In this document: positions 1-7,520 of the stretch, piece by piece | Position numbering within the stretch: the first letter of the stretch is position 1 | Layout of the letters: every line of letters starts with the position of its first letter | Assembly (NCBI GenBank): GCA_024220525.1 | Contig: JAMYWO010000096.1 | Location: 136,091-146,115, forward strand | From: Cochliopodium minus | Lineage: Eukaryota; Discosea; Himatismenida; Cochliopodiidae | DNA: 10,025 nt | Reading direction: 5' to 3' | Translations under genes and position numbers: made by a program | The notes under the pieces: generated by a model | The model's input: the letters and a program-made list of their open reading frames with translations, nothing else | What the model was told of the DNA's origin: nothing | Database searches by the model: none

Positions 1-138
1 TTAAAATAAATTAAAATAAATTAAAATAAATTAAAATAAATTAAAATAAATTAAAATAAATTAAAATAAATTAAATTAAAATAAATTAAAATAAATTAAA
101 TTAAAATAAATAAAAATAAATTAAATTAAAATAAAATA
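1..138. repeat. TTAAAATAAA decamer array, left end
   Basis: This is a tandem array of a 10-nt unit TTAAAATAAA. The first seven or so copies are perfect, followed by degenerate copies with TTAAA insertions or deletions. The same unit in the same orientation fills the other end of the window. Reading the ends as joined places the whole array inside one Sec10 intron (156 down to 1, then 10025 down to 9880). It therefore looks like an expanded intronic microsatellite rather than a telomere: it contains no G/C and the orientation is direct, not inverted. Confidence 0.9.
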
Positions 139-156
139 AAAATTTGAACATCTTAC

Positions 157-1905
157 AAGTTTAAGCAGCTGTTGTACTCTTCTTCTATCATTTTCAACAT
201 CATCAAATAAATTTTTGAAACATTTTTTGCACTGAAAGAAAAATTTAAAAATATAAATTAAAAAAATTAGAGATAAAAAAAAATTAAAAAATAAAAACAG
301 AAAATTAAATTATTAAAAAATTAAAATATGAAAATAATTTAAAATTAAAATGATTTAAAATTAAAATGATTTAAAATTAAAATAATTTTTTTTGTACATG
401 TCTTGCGGATTTGAGAGTTTTTCGATTCTTTCTGCTGATTGTTGGTTTTCAGTAACAAAAAATTTGGTGAATTCGATGTTCTCCAATGAGGGGTTTGAAA
501 CCAGCAAATTGACACTTTCCTTTTCCTTTTCTTCCTTCTTGGTTTTTTTTCCTTTTTTAAAAAAATATTGTTAAAAAAATTAAAAGGAAAAAATTAAAAA
601 ATAAAATTTAAAAATAAAAAAAATTTGATAGTTTAAATTTGTTAAAAAAAAAATAAAATTTTTTCAATTATTAAAAAAAAATTATAAAAAAAATTTAACT
701 TACAATGAAAATAATCAAAATAATCATAAAAATTAAAATAGAATAAATAATAAAAATAATAAAAATAATTAAAAAAAAATTAAAAAATATATATTTTTTT
801 TAAAAAATTAAATCTTTACTCGGACTTATAGGACTTTTAAGATTTTCAGAGGGACTATTGATCTCCAAATTACGAGACTCAGTCATCTTACGAAAATCAG
901 AAAGGTAAGAGTTGTAAGTGGTCTGAAGGTAAGAAATCTCCCTCTCGCCATAATGTTCGCGAGCGGAATTAAAAAGGAGGTCGATGAAGTTAGGGGAGTT
1001 GTATTGGTTGAATTGCGGAATTAGTTTTTCGAGTTTTTCGGTGATTTCTTTCGTTTCGTCGTGGATGTAGGATAAGCTTCTCAGGTAGTTTTTTGGTTCT
1101 TTCTTCACCATCTTTTCTTCGATGCAGTCAAGCAAGTTTTTGATCTTTTTTAAAAGGAAAAAAAAATGGAAAATTAGAAAATAAAGAATATAAAATCATT
1201 TTAAAACTGTTGATTGATAATTAAAGTTAAATTATGAATGAAGAATAATTTTAAAAAATTAAATATTTTAATCCTGCTTTAAAAAATTAAAATATAAAAA
1301 TGATTTAAAGAATAAAGTTGTCCAAAAATTTAAAAACAAAAATCAAAATTATTTTGGATTCACAAAATAAAAATAACAAAAAAATAATAATGAGAGAATA
1401 AAAACAGGTCAAAAATGTTGATAAAAAAAGAAGATTGAAGTAATTTAGAATAAAACATAGTAATTAAAATTTAAAAAATTAAAAAATATTAAAAACATAA
1501 ATGTTGGAATTCTAAATAATAAAAAGAATAAAAAAAATTTAAAAAATATGTTAGTTGATAAATTTTTTTTTTTATATTTTACGGAAAACTTAGAAAGAGG
1601 TTCTTTGTTGTTCTCGCGAGAAGAGCTGGCAAACAAATGAGAAACGATTTTCGAAAAGACGACAGGAGGTTTAGGAAAGACCTTCTGGATGAGAGAAATC
1701 TCCTTGCTCAAAACAGAGTAGACAGAGGAGAAGAAATCTCCGATGATTCTCTCGTAACTCTTCTTCTCTTCAAAGGAGTTGTTGAGGTTTTTGTTTTGCA
1801 CCTCTTCTATCTTTGCTTCGTACTTTGGAGAGATTTTTTCTTCGATGCTGTTGATGTAAAGTGTGATGCAGCTTTCTCCTCCGTTGAATTCGCAGATGGT
1901 GTGGA
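157..1905 (-). CDS. sec10: Exocyst complex subunit Sec10 (EXOC5), middle part, four exons; continues at 9879-8548
   Basis: Sec10 is a subunit of the octameric exocyst, which tethers secretory vesicles to the plasma membrane. Exons on the minus strand are 1905-1583, 1144-820, 551-398 and 231-157, with introns of 438, 268 and 166 nt. All phases fit (0, 1, 2, then an open phase-2 donor TT|GTAAGA). Recognised Sec10 blocks, in family order, are: a CEFNGGESCITLYI segment; a VFPKPPVVFSKIVSHLF helix like the family's FxNPETVLxKLIQxVF; YLRSLSYIHDETKEI like YLKNLYDLYTRTTNL; a helical stretch YLQTTYNSYLSDF; and AERIEKLSNPQDIAKNV like AFERCHRLSDPSDLPRN. Family members are about 700 residues long, and this piece covers roughly family residues 180-430. 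The first acceptor (CAAAAAG|TC, AG at 1906-1907) has no upstream exon in the window, so the N-terminal 170-190 residues are missing beyond the N at 2217. A lysine/glutamate-rich insert opens the third exon. The family match is from memory of the alignment, not a search. Confidence 0.85.
399..819. other. Sec10 intronic DNA plus the third Sec10 exon (398-551)
   Basis: Apart from the exon at 398-551, this stretch is A/T simple sequence without a second reading frame of note. The plus-strand frame at 392-574 is only the complement of the Sec10 exon. The intron at 552-819 starts with donor A|GTAAAG and ends with TTTTTTTAAAAAAG. Confidence 0.6.
1145..1582 (-). other. Sec10 intron, 438 nt, low complexity
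   Basis: The donor is TCC|GTAAAA and the acceptor is CCTTTTAAAAAAG|ATC, phase 0. The interior is A/T-rich with scattered short G/C-containing words but no usable frame. I see nothing else in it. Confidence 0.7.
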
Positions 1906-2140
1906 CTTTTTGGTCAAAAAATTTTTAGATTTTTCATTTTAATAAGATTATTTTTTTTGAATTTTTTTTTTTTTTTAATTTTTAATTTTCATCATTTTTA
2001 TTATTTTTAATAAAATTGTTTTATTTAAATTTTTTTTATTATTTTATTTTGAATTTTGTATTTTATTATTTATAATTTTTTTACTTTATTTTTTATTTTT
2101 TATTTTTTCATTTTTATTTTTATTTTTTTTATTTTTTTAT

Positions 2141-2177
<37 letters not shown>

Positions 2178-2316
2178 ATTTTTTATTTTTTATTTTTTAT
2201 TTTTTATTTTTTATTTNAAATAAAAAATAAAATAAAAAATAAAAAATAAAAAATAAAAAATAAAAAATAAAAAATAAAAAATAAAAAATAAAATATAAAT
2301 TTAAAAATAATGCTGA
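1906..2316. other. Gene-free AT simple sequence flanking the N
   Basis: To the left of 2217 it is T-rich (runs of T broken by single A), to the right A-rich. On the minus strand 1906-2216 would be the start-proximal intron of Sec10, and 2218-2316 would be downstream of, or an intron in, the ankyrin gene. No exon of either gene is visible here. The ATG at 1935-1937 runs into TGA after seven codons. Confidence 0.7.
2143..2294. repeat. AT palindrome centred on an unresolved base (N at 2217)
   Basis: The left arm reads as (ATTTTTT)n and the right arm as (AAAAAAT)n. They are reverse complements over about 70 nt on each side with one length difference (AAAA against AAAAAA in the third block). The single N at the exact centre suggests a scaffold or contig join placed where two simple-sequence ends met. 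Two genes appear truncated at this point, which supports a hidden gap of unknown length rather than one ambiguous base. Confidence 0.85.
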
Positions 2317-5300
2317 TTAATTTTTACCATCATTAAGATTATTTGCTCCTAAAGAAATCAAGAAATCACATATTTCAAAATATCCAGCTAAAACCACAAG
2401 AAATTCATAAAATAAAAAAGAAATGAGAAAAAAATTATTACCCGTCGCAGCATTTATCAATCCTTAGTTTAAAATAAAAAATAATTTTGAATTAAAAAAA
2501 TTTAAAAAAAAAAAACAAGTTTTTCATGAATACCATCATTCAAGTTATTTGCACCTTTAGATACTAATAATTTTACAATTTCCAATTTTCCTTCTTGGCA
2601 AGCCTGAATTAAAAATAAGAAAATTGTTTTGAGAAAAAAATAATTTTAAAAAAAAATTTTTTAATTTATTTTAAATTTTAAATTTTTATTTTTTAATATA
2701 AAAATTTTGATTATAACTTTTCTTTTATTATTGTTTTTTTAAATTTTAATTTTATTTTTACCCAAAATAATCCTTGGTTCAAGTTATTTGCTCCTTTTAT
2801 TATCATTAATTCTACAATATCCTTGTGACCAGCAACACAAGCATTTTCCAAACCTTATATTGGAAAAAATATTTTGGTAATTAGTTATTTTATTTATTAA
2901 ATTTATTTTATTGGTTGATTTATTTTATTAAATTTATTTATTAAATTTATTTTGTTTATTAAATTTATTTATTAAATTTATTAAATTTATTAAATTTATT
3001 TTTTATTTTTTATTTTAATTAAATTTATTCTATAATTAATTTTTTTATTAAATAATTTAATGGATTTTATAAATTTGATTTATTTTTTTACCCTTGTTAA
3101 AATCATCAGCACCATTTTGAAGCATCAGTTCGACAATTTCAAAACTTCCTTCAGAACTTGCAGCGCTGAGACCCTGATTGAAATTGTTTGCTCCCTTCGT
3201 TATCATGTACTCCACCAGCTCTTTTTTCCTCTCAAAACAAGCCAAAGCCAATCCTTTTTTAAAAATTTAAATATAAAATGGAAATAATTATTAAAATAAA
3301 ATAAAATGATTAAAAATATTTTAAATAATAAACAATAAAGAAAAAATAACAAATTAAAATTATAATCTTAAAATTTTTTTAAAAAAAATAAATAACTGAA
3401 AATAAAAATAATAAAATAAATAAAAATAAAAATAAAATAAAAATATAATTAAGAAAAATAATAAAAATATTTTCAATAACAAATATTAATAATAATTAAA
3501 AACAACAATATAAATAAAACAATAGAAATAAAAATAACAAAAATTATTGGGAAAATAAATTGATTTGATAAAGAAACAAAAAATAAATAAATAATAAATA
3601 ATAAAAATAAAAAATCTGATTACAATAACTTTATAAAATAAAATAATAAATGAAATGAAAAAAATAATAATTTTCCTTGATTGAAATAAAAATAAAATAA
3701 AAACAATTAAAAAATAAAAATTTGCCTTGATTGAAATTGTCCGCACCTCGTGAGATAAGATATTCAACAATTTGTTTATCTCCATAGCTAAGAGCTGGTA
3801 TGAGTGCTTTGTTAAGATCAGTGGCTCCTTTGTTAACAATGAGCTCTATCAAATCTTTCCTCCCCGTAGAACAAGCAGCAAACAGTCCCCCATTTAAATC
3901 TAAAAAATGAAATTAAATTAAAGTTCTAAAATAAAAATAAAATTAAATTTAATAAAAGAAATGAAAAAAATAGAAAAAAAACAAAATGAATAAATAAATA
4001 ATAAAAAAAATAAAAAAAATAAAAAATGAAAATGAAAATGAAAAAAAATTAACTATTATTTAACAATCAAAAAAAATTTAAACAACCAACAAAATTTTGA
4101 CAAATATAAAAATATGAAAAAAAAAAAAACAGAAAAATAATTTTTTACGAATAATGAAGAAAAAAAATAATAAAAATTACAAAAAATTTTATTAATTCAA
4201 GTTTAAAAAAATTACCAGTTGCACCTTTTTTGATATGATTATTTTTATTATAATAATTTTTTTCTTTTTTTTTTTTTTTTTACCTTTCTCAATAATTAAT
4301 TTTACAATGTCTAATGTGGCGTGAGGATTCTCGCAAGTGAGATAAAGTAAAGAGTGATTTTCTTTGTCTTCCACATTCGGAGACTGACCTTTGTTTAACA
4401 AGTTGAAAACAATTGACCAACAAGCTTCGTTACATGCGGTAACCATCTAAATTAAATTAATAGAATTAAAAAAAAACTTCAATAATAAAAAATTATGAAA
4501 TAGAAAAATAAAAAATAAAAATAAAAATAAAAAATTTTATTAATCTTAAAAAAAAATTTATCTTTTCAAAAATAAAAATATTTAAAAAAACAAAAATAAT
4601 TAATGAAACATTAATAAAAATCTTAAAAAAATAATGAAGTAAATAAAAAATTCCTTCAATAGAAAATAAAATTAATTAAAAATAAATTAAAAAAATAAAT
4701 TCATAATAAATTAAATTTACAAAAAAAATTAAAATAACCAAATTGTTCCATTTTTTTGAAATGGAGAAATAATAAATCTCTGAGAGTGTCTTTATGTGAT
4801 TCTGATCATCTTTCTCCATCTTTATATTCTTTTTCTTGATCTCCTTATCTCTTTCCTTGAGATTCTTCTCGAGGAAGAATATATGTTTCCTGAGATTCTC
4901 ATTCTCTTCTTCCTGGCTCCTCAATCGATGGATCAATTTGGCTTTGATGCAATTATTTTCATGGTCAATCAATGCATCCCTCTTTATCTTCTCTACACAA
5001 TCTATTATCGATCCAGAGCATGGATAATAGGTATTTTTGCATTCCTGTTCAATGTGATGATGGTGATATTTCCTCAATACTTTCTCGCCACAATTTTGTT
5101 GGCAATTGATTTTGCATGATTGATTATAATGGCTATCATATTCTCCAAATTGAATCTTATCTTCACAATGATTACATTTGATGGTGATCTCCTTCAATTT
5201 AGGCTGGATTTGGATATTATCGTTCAATTTTGAATCGCATTCGAGACATTTGCCCGAACAATTCTTGCAGCAGCTGAATCTGTGGCAAGTGAAACAAGCC

Positions 5301-5380
5301 TGGGGATCAATCAAGATCCCTTTACATATTATACAAGCCAAAAAGGGTTTCAAATCAATGGGAGAGTAATCTCTATCCAT
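2317..5380 (-). CDS. RING / TRAF-type zinc finger / coiled coil / ankyrin repeat protein, nine exons
   Basis: This is probably a TRAF-like E3 ubiquitin ligase or scaffold whose ankyrin repeats bind partners; the function is inferred from domains. Exons (minus) are 5380-4739, 4446-4284, 4224-4216, 3899-3726, 3253-3092, 2853-2762, 2603-2534, 2462-2442 and 2387-2317. They sum to 1404 nt, or 467 aa plus stop. A compact RING-like cluster (C16, C19, C29, H33, C38, C41, C45, C48) has an unusually short C41-C45 loop. Three TRAF-type fingers follow: C69/C72/H84/C89, C93/C97/H109/C114 and C121/C128/H140/C144. A charged coiled coil spans about 150-197. About nine ankyrin repeats come next; repeats 3-9 are a short 27-residue type ending GANNLN or similar. 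The start at 5380 follows an A-rich leader and places the RING at the N-terminus. The donor TTG|GTTATT after residue 214 is chosen for ankyrin homology (WNNL|MVTAC); GTAAAT at 4720 is the alternative and would add six residues. The TAA at 2317-2319 may lie inside a further intron, so the C-terminus may continue past the N. Confidence 0.85.
2890..3022. repeat. TTTATTAAA-type minisatellite in an ankyrin-gene intron
   Basis: Tandem, imperfect copies of TTATTAAATTTAT and shorter TTTATTAAA units lie inside the intron 2854-3091. The repeat contains almost no G or C and has no reading frame. Confidence 0.65.
3254..3725 (-). other. GC-AG intron of the ankyrin gene, 472 nt
   Basis: The exon ends TTC AAT CAA G and is followed by GCAAAT, not GT; the acceptor is TTTTTAAAAAAG|GA. 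Joining there restores the repeat sequence NFNQ-G-LALACF exactly at the position where other exons of this gene join. GC donors are a known minor class, usually AG|GCAAGT. A 13-mer CCTTGATTGAAAT containing the exon end is repeated 50 nt away inside the intron (3675-3687 and 3725-3737). A T-to-C sequencing error at the donor is the alternative. Confidence 0.7.
3900..4215 (-). other. Ankyrin-gene intron, 316 nt, low complexity
   Basis: The donor is G|GTAATT after the 9-nt microexon, the acceptor is ATTTTTTAG|AT, phase 1. The interior is A/T simple sequence and I see nothing coding in it. Confidence 0.65.
4216..4224 (-). other. 9-nt microexon of the ankyrin gene
   Basis: GTGCAACTG is flanked by AAAAAAG on its 5' side and GTAATT on its 3' side. 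With a phase-1 G before it and AT after it, it reads G-A-T-D. This completes the ankyrin motif EKGATDLN between the exons ending at 4284 and starting at 3899. The same words, KGATDLN, occur in the next repeat, which supports the model. Without it the two neighbouring exons would still be in frame, but the repeat would lack three residues. Confidence 0.7.
4447..4738 (-). other. Intron between the coiled-coil exon and the first ankyrin exon, 292 nt
   Basis: The acceptor TTTAG|ATG is clear; the ATG is read as an internal Met codon, not a start. The donor is uncertain (GTTATT at 4738 or GTAAAT at 4720; both are in phase 0). The content is A/T-rich with no reading frame. Confidence 0.55.
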
Positions 5381-5675
5381 ATTTTTTTTAAATAAAAATT
5401 TTTTAAATTCAAAAAATAAAAAATTTGAAATTTTTAACTGTGAAAATCAAGATACAGAACAGAAGAAGACAAAGGATAATGAAATCGTTTATACATTCAA
5501 AAAAATTATCCATCTAATATCTAATACAGAAAAAAATTTTGAAATCGAATTTTTAAAACTATTTGTAACTCACGATAACAAGAAACAATGTGGAAAGTTT
5601 ATGACATTTATTTTAAAATTATTTTTCCAAAAAAAAAAAAAAAGACAAGGGGGTATAACAAAAAGACAAAAATTT
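5381..5675 (-). other. Spacer between receptor and RING-ankyrin genes, with a possible 5' UTR intron (5438-5573)
   Basis: This 295-bp stretch is less A/T-pure than the introns. On the minus strand ATC|GTGAGTTAC at 5573 is a strong donor-like sequence, and TTGATTTTCACAG ending at 5438 is the best acceptor-like sequence in this region. Together they would remove 136 nt of the leader, about 57 nt before the ATG at 5380. No coding frame of note lies here. The intron call rests on the two motifs only. Confidence 0.35.
5607..5612 (-). terminator. Likely polyadenylation signal of the 7TM receptor gene
   Basis: AATAAA on the minus strand lies about 64 nt after the receptor stop codon. In such AT-rich DNA this hexamer is frequent by chance, so the support is position only. 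Confidence 0.35.
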
Positions 5676-6955
5676 TTAGTTGTTTGAAGAACCAGAGTTG
5701 AATTTTTGAGAATCCTTGGTGTTACCAGTGTTGGAAGTCTTCAAGGAAGCAGTGGACATTTGCTCGATCTGTTTTCCAAGAGTAGCGCAGCAAGGGAGGC
5801 ACTTACCAAGGAGATCAGCCCACTTCTTGAAGATCTTTTCATTGATACAATAAGCACCAAACAAGAAGAAACCTTGAAGAGGAACGAAGACATTGAATAA
5901 GATATCAAAGATGGAAGCAACGGTTTGAGTGTTTTGATTGGTGAAGATCATGTAGATGAAGCCAAAGATCCAAGCCAAACCGATCGAGAAGATGATGGAG
6001 ATATATACACGAAATTGACGCTTCACATCTTTTTTATCTCCTCCTCTGATATCTGCTGCTCCCTTGAGGGTATCTCTGATTTCTCTTGCGATGAAGAAGA
6101 AGAGGATGGTGTTTGCAGAGACGATCAAGAGTCCTGGGATGAAGAAGGAAACCAATACTGCGATTGGACTCTTGATCCAGCACACCCAGGATTGTTGTAA
6201 TCTTCCATATTGCTTCAATGCTCCTACGATGATCAAGGCGATACATGGAAGTCCCCAACATGCCATATGATACCATTTTTCATAATTATGGGTATCTCTA
6301 TCCTAATAGATTACAAATAATTAACTCAATTATTAATTGATTTGTGGTTATACTTGAATGATGTTTTTATTCCCAATTATTTGAAGAGATATGAATGAAA
6401 TAAATAAAATAGAATGATATATTATTGCTCAAAAATTTTAGAAGTAATTTTCGTATTTTTTCAATATTTTGAAATAAAATTTGGATATTTGTACTCAGAG
6501 ATGTTAATTTGATTTATTTCTCAATTGTTAGATAAAAGGGATATTAATATTAAAAAAATTTTATATTGTTCAGTATATTCCAAATAATTTTTTTTTTTTA
6601 CTTGTGCAACAATCATACGGTAGAAATTGAACGCAATACAGAATGTCCATGCAAAATTTGATAAAAATCCATAATGCATCATCAATCCAACAAAGAAGCA
6701 TGCCCCCGTGTTTAAACAAATTTTCGGTTGATCAAAGATAAGGTAAAAGAAGAAACCAATGATGATTGAAATAGAAAGATACATGATCAATTTAATTGGA
6801 AATGTTCTTGTTTTTGGATCACGAAATATACAGAAAGTTATAAGTAAAAATATAGAACTGAAAATTGATAATGCGAAAAGTATCCCGATTGTAATTTTGA
6901 ATGTATAACCTCCCGTATTATCGAGATTATGGAAATTAAGTAAGAAGTTTAACAT
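5676..6955 (-). CDS. Seven-transmembrane receptor, secretin/adhesion (latrophilin-like) class
   Basis: This is a plasma-membrane G-protein-coupled receptor; ligand and G protein are unknown. Exons are 6955-6602 and 6302-5676, with an intron of 299 nt (CAA|GTAAAA ... TCTATTAG|GAT), phase 0, giving 326 aa. TM segments are at about 19-43, 54-75, 83-115, 129-147, 165-189, 217-238 and 246-270. Family marks are HYGFLSNFAWTFCIAFNFY in TM3 and the TM3-top/loop-2 cysteine pair C80 and C159 in a WVCW motif. WGLP lies in TM4 and FIPGLLIVSANTILFF in TM5. GLAWIFGF lies in TM6, close to the adhesion-receptor GLTWIFG, and PLQGFFLFGAYCI in TM7. The extracellular N-terminus is only about 18 residues with no signal peptide or GAIN domain, so it is much shorter than adhesion receptors of animals. 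The tail (280-326) is Ser/Thr/Asn-rich with a CLPCC cluster that could be palmitoylated. Dictyostelid cAMP-receptor-like proteins are the main alternative; the TM6/TM7 motifs favour the latrophilin-like group. Exon 2 uses C-ending codons far more than exon 1. Confidence 0.88.
6303..6601 (-). other. Intron of the receptor gene, 299 nt
   Basis: It interrupts the second cytoplasmic loop between TM3 and TM4 (IVAQ|DRDTHNYEKWYH). It is AT-rich with slightly more G/C than the other introns. I see no nested gene. Confidence 0.75.
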
Positions 6956-7520
6956 TTTCTCTTCCTTTCTTTTTTTATTTTAATATATCTTGATGTTGGT
7001 TTACTAAATAAGAAATTTTGAGGGATTTGGATAGGTACAAGAAAGAAATACAATTTTGAATTTTTTATAGGAAATAAAATTTTTATGAATTTGATATAAA
7101 TAAGAAAATACAGAAAAATTTTTTGATGATTAAAAGAATATATTTTTCTAATATTCAACTTCATCAAATTAATCAATTACTTTGTTGAATGTGGATTTTC
7201 TTATTTTGTAAAACAAGTTTATAAAAATATTTGGATTGATAATTCATCTTTTTATATTTTTAAAATAAAGTTGTTAAATCTATGACTCCATTTTGGCCAA
7301 GAGATAAAGTATTATAATACTTCAATAAAATTATCACATAAAATAAAATAATTTTATTATAAATTTATACAAATTCAAACAATATGGTATCAAAAAAAAA
7401 AGTTTTAAAATTCCAATCATCTCCAACACTGATCATAAAATCAAACATCTCTTTTAAAGAAATTATAAAAAAATAATTTTAAAATAAAATATATAAAAAA
7501 AAAAAAAAAATCTAAATAAA
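6956..7520. promoter_or_regulatory. Divergent spacer holding both promoters (receptor minus, ML gene plus)
   Basis: This 565-bp stretch has no convincing coding frame; the minus frame at 6949-7176 is composed of Ile/Lys/Phe/Tyr from AT-rich sequence. Near the ML start, TATATAAAA at about 7490 followed by a long A run and AATAAA directly before the ATG resembles amoebal leaders. The receptor leader is purine-rich. A slightly less AT-pure word, CCATTTTGGCCAAGAG, at about 7287-7302 could be a protein-binding site, but nothing tests that. Confidence 0.4.

Noticed and set aside
1-138. Decamer arrays as telomeres
   Set aside because: There is no G/C, both ends are in direct and not inverted orientation, and they join into one intron of a conserved gene.
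153-155. TAA as the stop codon of the left-end gene
   Set aside because: It lies inside the donor TT|GTAAGA. The phase-matched continuation at 9879 with Sec10 homology shows that translation goes on.
1914-1937. ATG at 1937 (minus) as the Sec10-like gene start, broken by a one-base frameshift
   Set aside because: It runs MKNLKIF then TGA and would need an indel in a homopolymer. Sec10 homology requires about 180 more residues upstream, and CAAAAAG|TC at 1906 is a usable acceptor of the type seen elsewhere here. An internal exon is simpler than a pseudogene.
3486-3839. Minus frame rich in Phe/Ile/Tyr as a membrane protein
   Set aside because: Its first part is a shifted reading of the ankyrin exon and the rest is the AT-rich intron.
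4192-4446. Separate small ankyrin gene starting with the ATG at 4446
   Set aside because: The ATG sits directly after TTTAG, an acceptor, and the lysine run after EKG is the donor GTAAAA read through. It is an internal exon.
5706-6276. Open frames opposite and shifted to receptor exon 2 (plus 5706-5900, 5925-6200, 6064-6270; minus 6034-6276)
   Set aside because: They are shadows caused by the C-ending codon bias of the receptor exon; no family features and no splice logic.
6949-7176. Minus-strand frame just upstream of the receptor
   Set aside because: Composition is dominated by Ile, Lys, Phe and Tyr as expected from AT-rich DNA. No splice sites join it in frame to the receptor.
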